A stretch of 59,927 bases of DNA from JBBSEZ01 sp038239195 (lineage in GTDB: Bacteria > Planctomycetota > Planctomycetia > Gemmatales > Gemmataceae). The translations under genes and the position numbers were made by a program. Below the pieces are notes generated by a model. That model did not search any database. It was not told the origin of the DNA and worked only from the letters and a program-made list of their open reading frames with translations. Positions 25,531 through 32,170 of this stretch are shown here, one piece after another (positions within the stretch are counted from its first letter, which is position 1; the number at the start of each line of letters is the position of its first letter). Location: contig JBBSEZ010000009.1 in the NCBI GenBank assembly GCA_038239195.1, positions 1 through 59,927 of the forward strand. Reading direction: 5' to 3'.

Positions 25531-25995
25531 ATGACGCCGATCGCGCCGACCGTTCTGGAGGCCCTGCGACTGCCGGAACTGTGCCGGGAAGTGTGCCGTT
25601 ACGCGGGCGTGCCGTTCGCTTCCCCCCCCGCGGTGGACGATCGCTTCGTCGTGCGCTCGGGACAGGAAGCGCCGGACTTGCTCGCCAAACTGCTGGAGGA
25701 GGCGTTCGCGGAGGACGAGGCGGAGGTGCTCGTTTTTCAAGGCGCCGAGCGGCCGGACTGCGGGCAACTGCGCCCCGGGCAGACCATTGTCCAGTCCGGG
25801 CTCGATGCTCCCTGCCCGGTAGCGGATGCGTTGCGGAACGCGGTCCGGCCGCAGGGCGGGGCCGTGCTGCTCTTTGCCATCGAGCGCCGCGACGAGGTCG
25901 GGCGCTTGCTCGGCGTCACCTGGGCGGCGCTGCCCGAGGAGGAGCCGGCGCCGCAGGAACGGTTCCAGGCGGCGGTGCTTCGTTTGGAAGGATGA
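25531..25995 (+). CDS. Uncharacterised soluble protein
   Basis: I do not recognise this 154-residue protein. It is acidic, with no signal peptide or membrane helix. It has a helical N-terminus (TVLEALRLPELCREVCRYAG) and a later beta-rich half ending QERFQAAVLRLEG. GAGGGA precedes the ATG. It is the last gene of the run 23963-25995 and converges on the unknown gene at 26110 across a MITE-like repeat. Confidence 0.6.
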   Translation: MTPIAPTVLEALRLPELCREVCRYAGVPFASPPAVDDRFVVRSGQEAPDLLAKLLEEAFAEDEAEVLVFQGAERPDCGQLRPGQTIVQSGLDAPCPVADALRNAVRPQGGAVLLFAIERRDEVGRLLGVTWAALPEEEPAPQERFQAAVLRLEG

Positions 25996-26020
25996 GCCCG
26001 GGGGCCGCGTTCCTTCATTT

Positions 26021-26100
26021 GGGCGAGCGGCAGAAACCAGCCTACCTGTAGGACGGCTCGGGAGGGCCGTCCTACAGCAAACCAAATCCTGCCCGTCGTC
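26021..26100 (+). repeat. MITE-like palindromic repeat, copy b
   Basis: Same family and orientation as the copy at 691. The central palindrome CTGTAGGACGGC...GCCGTCCTACAG is followed by GCAAACCAAATCCTGCC. It lies between two convergent genes and may serve as their terminator. Confidence 0.85.
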
Positions 26101-26109
26101 TTGGGGCCC

Positions 26110-26559
26110 TCATTGTCGCAACAGGCGCAGCGCTTCTCGCGGGGTGGCGCCGGTGGAGGCGGCGACGAACAGCGGGCCGCCGATGCGCAGGGGCGAGGGG
26201 AGGTCGGCGACCGGCACGTCGAGCGCGACGGCGAGCTGGGAGAGCAGGTCGTCGGGCCAGCCGCGGCCGTGATGGCGCACGTTTTCCCGCTCGGTGACGC
26301 AGTCGGGCATCGTGAAGAGCCGGAGGGTCAGGTGGTCCTCGACGGTGAAGCGGCCGCAGGTGAGCGGCAGGCGGAGCAGGTAGGCCCGCGTCGGCCGCAG
26401 GCCTTCGCACTCGACGCTGATCAGGCGGAGCTCGCGCCCCGCGGAGCAGCCCAGGGCGTTGGCGCGCAGGCGGCCCTGCCAGAGGGCGTCGAGGGATGAC
26501 TGGGTAACGCGGACCAAGCGGGATTGGGGGCTCAAAGCGAAATAGCGAAGTGTCGTCAC
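26110..26559 (-). CDS. Uncharacterised protein flanked by inverted MITE-like copies
   Basis: A 149-residue protein using a GTG start at 26559, with GGGAGG seven bases upstream; the longer frame from 26643 lacks support. The sequence has strand-rich segments (SRLVRVTQSSLDALWQG; ELRLISVECEGL; RAYLLRLPLTCGRFTVEDHL) with no motif I recognise. It is not a transposase or RAYT-like protein by eye: no HUH motif is seen. It is bracketed by oppositely oriented repeat copies at 26021 and 26751. Confidence 0.6.
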   Translation of the reverse strand: MTTLRYFALSPQSRLVRVTQSSLDALWQGRLRANALGCSAGRELRLISVECEGLRPTRAYLLRLPLTCGRFTVEDHLTLRLFTMPDCVTERENVRHHGRGWPDDLLSQLAVALDVPVADLPSPLRIGGPLFVAASTGATPREALRLLRQ

Positions 26560-26711
26560 GGCTGACCTCCCTGTCAGGCAAAGCGACCAAGGCCCGGGTG
26601 AGGAGAGCATCCTGCTCGCCTCTGTTCTTGGGGCCTCCCTCATGCTACGTCATCGCGTCGCGGCTGCCCAGATCATTTTTCCTCGGCCCACCGGCCGCAA
26701 CCGCATAGCCG

Positions 26712-26751
26712 CTTCCGCGGAGCGCGGCGGTTGCGCTGCGCTCCGCGGAAG
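26712..26751. repeat. 14-bp stem hairpin beside repeat copy c
   Basis: CTTCCGCGGAGCGC (26712-26725) pairs perfectly with GCGCTCCGCGGAAG (26738-26751) around a 12-base loop. It abuts repeat copy c and lies in the 317-bp gene-free stretch between 26559 and 26877, which otherwise holds nothing I can identify. Confidence 0.7.
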
Positions 26752-26850
26752 GCGACCGGCAGGACTTGGTTTGCTGTAGGACGGCCCTCCTGAGCCGTCT
26801 GGACGGCACAGGAGGGCCGTCCTACAGGGAGGCTTTTCCTGCCGCTCGCC
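26751..26850 (-). repeat. MITE-like palindromic repeat, copy c (inverted)
   Basis: Inverted relative to the copies at 691 and 26021. The core is extended: 26774-26792 pairs with 26809-26827 over 19 bp, and after one mismatch a further 6 bp pair, giving a nearly continuous 26-bp stem with a 2-base loop. Terminal repeats GGCGACCGGCAGGACTTGG and the complement of GGCGAGCGGCAGGAAAAG are present. Confidence 0.85.
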
Positions 26851-26876
26851 GAAGCGATTCCACGGACGCGCTCTGC

Positions 26877-27743
26877 TCAGCCTCCCGCGGGGCGAACCGC
26901 CTTGCCTTCGTCGATCTGGTTCACTTCGCTCGGGCGGATGCGCATTCTGCGGCCGTCGAGGGTGGTGACGGTGATCCAGTCCTTGGTCTCCGCAAACTCC
27001 CGGCCCAGGACGCGCTTCCCGCCCTTGAGCGTGAGGACGACGGGGGCCTCTTCCGACGACGCGAACGCTTCGGGAGTGCGCCTTCGGTCGGGCAAGCGGA
27101 GCGCCGTCCGCAGGGTGGGAGAGTCTGCCGCGCGAGAGATGGCCACTTCCAGCCCTTGCTCGACGGACGCGGCGTATTCCGCGGTCGCCTGGCGGGCCAC
27201 GACCTGCGCCAGGGCGTCCTTGATGACGCCTTCCTCCCCGACCCCGTTGGCCAGGCTGCGCGTCACCGTGGTCGAACTGCCGGCCAGTGGGGCGTATCCG
27301 CCCATCCAGGAGGAGGGGGAGGTGTAGGGGTAGGTGGCCCAGCCGCGGCCGTAGCCGCCCCCGTAGCCGCTCGCGTAGCCGCCCGCCAGAAGGTTGCTGT
27401 AGCCGCTCGTGGTGATCGACATCCCGTAGAGCTGTTGCTGAGCCCGGAAGCGCTGGGCGTCGAACAGGCGCTCCTCGGAGGCGTATTGCGCCCGCAGCGC
27501 CCGGAGGTCCTCGACGTAGGTCGATTCGTTCTCGGCCCGCTCCAGCGCGCGCAGCGAGGTATTATCGCCGGGCGAGAGCTCGCCGGGGAAGTAGCGGACC
27601 GTCCGCTGAGTCCCGGTGTAGATCTCCATCCGATGCACCCCCGCGGGGCGGACGACCGGCTCGGCCGCGGAGGCCTCGCCGACGAGCCCCAGCCCGGACG
27701 TGGCCGCGAGGGCCCACGTCAGGCACCTTCCAACGTTGCGCAT
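26877..27743 (-). CDS. Secreted protein with Gly/Tyr-rich centre
   Basis: A 288-residue protein with a signal peptide (MRNVGRCLTWALAATSGLGL) cleaved near ASAAEP. A charged helical region (LRALERAENESTYVEDLRAL) is followed by a Gly/Tyr/Ser-rich low-complexity stretch (GGYASGYGGGYGRGWATYPY). The C-terminal part ends with LTLKGGKRVLGREFAE and TLDGRRMRIRPSEVNQI, an SH3/barrel-like sequence similar to c-type-heme or plastocyanin-linked repeats seen in planctomycetes. Function is unknown. ATG is preceded by AAGGAGC. The long open frame further upstream is a shadow of the divergent kinase gene. Confidence 0.75.
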   Translation of the reverse strand: MRNVGRCLTWALAATSGLGLVGEASAAEPVVRPAGVHRMEIYTGTQRTVRYFPGELSPGDNTSLRALERAENESTYVEDLRALRAQYASEERLFDAQRFRAQQQLYGMSITTSGYSNLLAGGYASGYGGGYGRGWATYPYTSPSSWMGGYAPLAGSSTTVTRSLANGVGEEGVIKDALAQVVARQATAEYAASVEQGLEVAISRAADSPTLRTALRLPDRRRTPEAFASSEEAPVVLTLKGGKRVLGREFAETKDWITVTTLDGRRMRIRPSEVNQIDEGKAVRPAGG

Positions 27744-28031
27744 GGTTGCTCCTTCTCGATGACAGGTTTCCCGAAAGAGGGGACGGGCAGTCTGCACGCT
27801 ACCCCAGGCGCAGGCCCGCCGCAAGCTATTTCCGTCCCAGAGCAATCGCCGCGCCCTGGGCACCAGGGCTCGCGAAGAATCGTTCCCGAGTATTTCCTTG
27901 CACGCCCCCGCTGCGATCAGGTATTGGTGAAGGGGCAAGCGGCGCGCGATTCGCAGTCGCGGACGGGTTTGTGCGCACTCCTGCGCATCCAGTGGAGCCC
28001 TCATTCCTCTCACCCAAAGGACGGCCGAGCC

Positions 28032-28733
28032 ATGACCGCGCCAGTCGGGCCGGGGGCCCCCCCCTCGCCGCGCCTTCTCGAAGTGGTGACGCGGACCTTG
28101 CGCCACGAAGTCGGCGACCTTCTCCAGACGGTTTATTCCACCGTGGCGATCCTCCAGGGCCGCCTCGCGGGCGGGCAGGCGCTGGAGCACCGCTTGCTCG
28201 CCGACCTCAAGGCGCGGGCCGAGTTGTGCAGGCAAGAGCTCGACGCCGTGGTGGACCTCGTCTGCCCCGTCACCCTCGCGCTGGCCCCCTTCGACCTGGC
28301 CCAACTCGCCGGCACCTTCGTGCCCTCGTTCGCCCGGCGCTTCCCCGAGCTCCAGGTGCGCTTCGAGCACGAGGGCCTCGCTCCGATCTGCGGCGACGCC
28401 CGCCGGATGGGACAGGTGATCCCGCTGCTTCTTCAGTCGGCCTGTCAGGCGGCGCAACGGCAAGTTGTCGTGAGGGTTGCGGCGCTAGGCGGCGAGCCGC
28501 CCGGGCCCGCCGAGGTCGAGTGCAGCGTCCACCACGACGGCCCCGGCGCCACGGAGGAACAGTTGAGCTGGCTGGAGCAGCCCTTCTCGACCTCACGGCA
28601 CGCGCAGTTCGGCCTCGGGCTGGCGCTGGCACGGCACATCGCACACCTTCACGGCGGGCGAGCCTTCGGCGAGAACCTCCCCGAAGGCGGCTTCCGGGCC
28701 CGCATCGTCCTCCCCGCGGCGCCGGCCTCTTGA
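28032..28733 (+). CDS. Small cytoplasmic histidine kinase-like protein
   Basis: A 233-residue protein with no membrane helix or sensor domain. A HisKA-like helix carries LRHEVGDLLQTVYST (candidate phospho-His followed by Glu). The ATPase domain has HHDGPGA and FGLGLALARHIAHLHGG for the G boxes. The N-box region reads LLLQSACQAA, so the usual Asn residues are missing and ATP/Mg binding may be impaired. It precedes an ANTAR response regulator by about 200 bp and may be its partner. Alternatives are a phosphotransfer protein or a degenerate kinase. Confidence 0.72.
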   Translation: MTAPVGPGAPPSPRLLEVVTRTLRHEVGDLLQTVYSTVAILQGRLAGGQALEHRLLADLKARAELCRQELDAVVDLVCPVTLALAPFDLAQLAGTFVPSFARRFPELQVRFEHEGLAPICGDARRMGQVIPLLLQSACQAAQRQVVVRVAALGGEPPGPAEVECSVHHDGPGATEEQLSWLEQPFSTSRHAQFGLGLALARHIAHLHGGRAFGENLPEGGFRARIVLPAAPAS

Positions 28734-28933
28734 AGGGCCTGGAGCCGGCACCCATCGCCCCCGTTTTCGCTCTTTTTTGCTCTGGCATCGCGGAAATGGG
28801 CTGATAGGCTGGAGAGGCGAGCGCCAGGGCTGGTCCTCTCCGCCCGAGGGAAGTTCGGCACGCGACTTGCCTCCGACCTTGAGGCGCCCTGACGAAAGTG
28901 CCTTCCAACGCTCATCGAAGAGAGGAAGCGATC

Positions 28934-29539
28934 ATGGAACGTGCGGCGAACAATCCGACCTCGTTGAAGGTCGTGGTGGTGGAGGACGATCCAAACGTCC
29001 GACTTTTTTTGAAGGAGACGCTCGAAAACTCCCTCGGGCACCAGGTCGTGGGCGAGGCAGCCACCGGGACGGACATGGTCCGGGTCGTGCTGGAGACCGA
29101 GCCGGACATCGTTATTTTCGACATTCACCTGCCTCACCTCAATGGCCTCGACGCGCTTCGTCAGGTGTACAACGAGCGGGTCGTTGCCGCGGTCGCCATC
29201 ACCGGCGACCGCGACGACGAACTGGTTCGCCGGGCCAGCGAGGAGCACGTGCTGGCCTACCTCATCAAGCCGATCGACGCCCATCAGCTCGGCCCCGCGC
29301 TGCTCGTGGCTCAGGCCCGCTTCGCCGAGTTGCGCAGCCTGTCGAGCGAAAACGCCAGCCTCAAGCAGAACCTGCAAAATCGCAAGGTGATCGAGCGCGC
29401 CAAGGGCGCGCTGATGAAGCGCTACCGCTGGACCGAGGCCGAGGCCTTCCGCCGGTTGCAGCGCGGCGCGATGAACCGGCGCACCACCATGGCCGAGCTC
29501 GCCCAGGAAGTCCTCAATGGGGTCGAGGTCAACCTCTAA
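28934..29539 (+). CDS. ANTAR-domain response regulator (RNA-binding antiterminator)
   Basis: A 201-residue protein. The receiver domain (residues 1-~130) has acidic VVVEDDPN, phospho-acceptor Asp63 (IVIFDIHLP) and KPID. A coiled-coil linker (LRSLSSENASLKQNLQNRK) and an ANTAR domain (VIERAKGALMKRYRWTEAEAFRRL) follow. ANTAR domains bind paired hexaloop hairpins in leader RNAs and prevent termination when phosphorylated. Targets are not identifiable here. I saw no dual-hairpin leader in the immediate neighbourhood. ATG 28934 follows GAGAGGAAG. Histidine kinase genes flank it on both sides, both cytoplasmic. Confidence 0.9.
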   Translation: MERAANNPTSLKVVVVEDDPNVRLFLKETLENSLGHQVVGEAATGTDMVRVVLETEPDIVIFDIHLPHLNGLDALRQVYNERVVAAVAITGDRDDELVRRASEEHVLAYLIKPIDAHQLGPALLVAQARFAELRSLSSENASLKQNLQNRKVIERAKGALMKRYRWTEAEAFRRLQRGAMNRRTTMAELAQEVLNGVEVNL

Positions 29540-29638
29540 GGCGAGCGGCAGGAAAAGGCATGCTTGTCGGCCGGCCCTCCCGAGCCGGCCGGACGCCTCG
29601 GGAGGGCCGTCCTACAGCCAACCAAGTCCTACCGCTCC
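29540..29638 (+). repeat. MITE-like palindromic repeat, copy d
   Basis: Starts at the stop codon of the ANTAR regulator and reads GGCGAGCGGCAGGAAAAGG onward, ending CAACCAAGTCCTACCGCTCC. The central palindrome is diverged and longer (CCGGCCCTCCCGAGCCGGCC). The rest of the 355-bp intergenic stretch up to the next gene holds no recognisable feature. Confidence 0.75.
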
Positions 29639-29899
29639 TAATTCCGCACCGTTGGGCAAATCGCCCCGGCTTGCTCGCGATGCTTCGCCGGGGCGAGCTC
29701 CAGGCGCTTCGGCGAAGCTTTCGAGCAGATCGCGCTGGCGCGGTCTTCGGCCTACCGGTTCTTCTCTCGGCTGAATTCTCTCCCTCAGAAATTTGACAAC
29801 GACTGAATCGGGACTAGAGCTCAAAGGCATAGGGGTAGCCTCGGGCTGCCTCACCTCCCCGCCGTCGCCATTTTCGACTCATCCCACGAGGGATTGCCG

Positions 29900-30734
29900 T
29901 TGTCCAACTTCCCCGCCACGCCAGGTGCTTTCGCTCCCCCGCAAGGAGAGGAAGCTCTGTTGCGCCGGCTGGGAGGGAGCCTGGCCCACCACGTCAACAA
30001 CGCCCTGACCGGCGTGGTTGGCTACCTGGAACTTGCCTTGCGCGAGGCACCGGCGGAAGGCCCGGTCTGCGATCGCCTCCGCGGCAGCCTGGCGTGCGCG
30101 CATCTGGCGGCCGAGACGGTGCGGCGCATCGTGACCTTCACTGGCCGGACGCAGGCCGTTGGCCCGCTCGTCCCTTTTTCGCTCGCAGCGCTGGCGAAGG
30201 ACCGCGTTGCTCGCCTTGTCGAGCACGGCAGGGCTATGGTCCTCGAAGCGCGCGGGCCCGGGGAGCGGATGGTTCGGGCCGATCCAGCTTTGGTGGAGGC
30301 GGCACTGGAAGCCGGGTTGCAAAACGCCCTGGGGCCCCTCCGCTCTCGGAGAGGTCGTGTCGGTCTGCGCGGATCAACGCGGCGGGTGGTGTTCCCTTTC
30401 CGCACGCGATCGCGGGCCCGGTTTCTCCGAGGAAGGGCTGGCCTGGCGCTTCGAGCCCTTCTGGACGACCAAGGGGGGCCGGCACCTGGGGCTCGGGCTC
30501 GTGCTGGCCCGCGAAGTCGTGGAGGCACAGGGCGGGGCTCTCGCCGTGGGCCTCGTGCGGGGGGGCGGCGCGCTGGCCGAGCTTGCCTTCCCGGCCCTCG
30601 ACGAAACGGCAAGCAGGCGCGGGCACGGCGCTCCCCACGCGCTCGCCGCGCCCCACCATGCCTCCTCGCCCGGGCTCGTCCCTTCGCCGTGGGCCCTCCT
30701 CGCTCAGCTCAGTGCCCGGGCGAGCCCTTCGTAG
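29900..30734 (+). pseudogene. Histidine kinase, one-base frameshift in ATPase domain
   Basis: The first frame (from a TTG start at 29900, or 29894) carries LGGSLAHHVNNALTGVVGYL, a HisKA-like His-box. It also has a linker and the N-box region PALVEAALEAGLQNALG. At G4 (30331-30334) the frame is lost. Removing one G gives QNALGPSALGEVVSVCADQR, continuing in the other frame with RDRGPGFSEEG, FEPFWTTKGG and LGLGLVLAREVVEAQGG to the stop at 30734. The length is one base over a multiple of three. No sensor or membrane segment is present. Its 3' end overlaps the convergent tsaE gene by 31 bp. It may work with the ANTAR regulator. Confidence 0.75.
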
Positions 30735-31159
30735 CGCTCCCCCACCCCCTCGATGGTGGCGCGGCGCGATCCTTCTCCCGTCACTTCCAGCGCGATCCGC
30801 AGGTACTCTTCGGGGAGCGCTTCGCGCACGCGATCCGCCCACTCGATGAAACACGCGCCTCCGCTTTCAAAGTATTCGTGCGCGCCCAGTTCGCAGAATT
30901 CGGGAGCGCCGCGCAGCCGGTAAGCGTCGAAGTGGTAGATGGGCAAGCGCGCCTGATGTTCCTGGATGAGGACGAACGTGGGGCTGGTGACGGCGCGGGC
31001 GTCGGTCAGGCCGAGGCCCTCGGCGATGGCGCGGACCAGTTGCGTCTTGCCCGCCCCGAGCTCGCCGACGAGGGCCACCACGGCGCCGGGGAAGAGCAGC
31101 CTGCCCAGGCGCCGGCCGAGCTCCTGGGTCGCGGCGAGGTCGGGTAGGTCGTGGGTCAT
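30704..31159 (-). CDS. tsaE: tRNA threonylcarbamoyladenosine biosynthesis ATPase TsaE
   Basis: A 151-residue P-loop protein of normal family length. Walker A is VGELGAGKTQLVRA. The typical TSPTFVLIQEH motif, the switch-like YHFDAYRL and the FIEWADRV motif are all present. TsaE binds TsaB-TsaD and uses ATP to drive the t6A37 modification of tRNAs decoding ANN codons. The ATG follows GAGGAG. It is divergent from the histone-deacetylase-like gene, with 78 bp between the starts, and its 3' end overlaps the frameshifted kinase gene. Confidence 0.95.
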   Translation of the reverse strand: MTHDLPDLAATQELGRRLGRLLFPGAVVALVGELGAGKTQLVRAIAEGLGLTDARAVTSPTFVLIQEHQARLPIYHFDAYRLRGAPEFCELGAHEYFESGGACFIEWADRVREALPEEYLRIALEVTGEGSRRATIEGVGERYEGLARALS

Positions 31160-31237
31160 CGTCTCCTCGGCGAAGTCCGCGGGCGAATGTTATCATACCG
31201 AGGGAAAGCGCCACGACCGAGGAGGAGATCGGGAGTT

Positions 31238-32143
31238 GTGAAAGTCTTCTCCACCGACCACTACGTCCTGCCGCTGCCGGAGGGCCATCGCTTCCCGATG
31301 GCGAAATATGCTCTTTTGCGCCAGCGCGTGATGGCCTCGAGGCTCGTCAAGGCGGAAGACCTGCGCGAGCCGCACGCGGCGACCGACGAGGAGATTGGCC
31401 GGGCCCACGCGGCGGAGTATCTGGCGCGCGTGGTGGCGGGGGCGCTGAGCGAGAGCGAGGTCCGGCGGATCGGGTTTCCGTGGTCGGCGCAGCTCGTCGA
31501 GCGCTCGCGGCGGTCGAGCGGGGCGACCATCGAGGCGTGCCGGTCGGCGCTGGAGGAAGGCGTGGCCGTGAACCTGGCAGGAGGCACCCACCACGCCTTC
31601 GCCGACGTGGGGGAGGGTTTCTGCGTCTTCAACGACAGCGCCGTCGCGGCTCGCGCCATGCAGGCGGAGGGGAGGGCGCGGCGCGTCGTCGTCCTCGACT
31701 GCGACGTCCATCAGGGCAACGGCACGGCCTCCATCTTCCGCGCCGATCCGACGGTGTTCACGTTCTCGATCCACGGGGCCCGCAACTTCCCCCTCCGCAA
31801 GGAGCAGAGCGACCTCGACGTCGAACTGCCCGACGGCACCGGCGACGTCGAGTATCTCGAAGCGCTCGGCGAGGGCCTGTGGCAGGCGATCCACCGGGCC
31901 CGCGCCGACCTGGCCATCTACCTTGCCGGGGCCGACCCATTCGAGGGGGACCGCCTCGGCCGGCTGAAGCTGAGCAAGGCCGGGCTGGCGGAGCGCGACC
32001 GGCGGGTGTTCCGCTCCTGCCGGGAAGCGGGGCTGCCCGTCGCCGTCTGCATGGCGGGCGGGTACTCGCCCGACGTCCACGACGTCGTAGACATTCACTT
32101 TCAAACCGTCGCAGCCGCCGTCGAACTGTGGGCGGCCACGTAG
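31238..32143 (+). CDS. Histone deacetylase superfamily protein
   Basis: A 301-residue zinc-dependent deacetylase. Family motifs include DHYVLPLPEGHRFPMAKY at the N-terminus, GGTHHAF with the His dyad, GFCVFNDSAVAA, the zinc-ligand motif DCDVHQGNG, and AGADPFEGDRLGRL supplying the third ligand Asp. CMAGGYSPDV replaces the usual GGY segment. Bacterial members deacetylate polyamines, acetoin-pathway proteins or other acyl-amines; the substrate here is unknown. A GTG start at 31238 is chosen because it precedes KVFSTDHYV, the first strand. GGAGGAG lies 10 bp upstream. Confidence 0.93.
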   Translation: MKVFSTDHYVLPLPEGHRFPMAKYALLRQRVMASRLVKAEDLREPHAATDEEIGRAHAAEYLARVVAGALSESEVRRIGFPWSAQLVERSRRSSGATIEACRSALEEGVAVNLAGGTHHAFADVGEGFCVFNDSAVAARAMQAEGRARRVVVLDCDVHQGNGTASIFRADPTVFTFSIHGARNFPLRKEQSDLDVELPDGTGDVEYLEALGEGLWQAIHRARADLAIYLAGADPFEGDRLGRLKLSKAGLAERDRRVFRSCREAGLPVAVCMAGGYSPDVHDVVDIHFQTVAAAVELWAAT

Positions 32144-32170
32144 TCCGCGACTCCGTCGCGGGCCGGCGGG

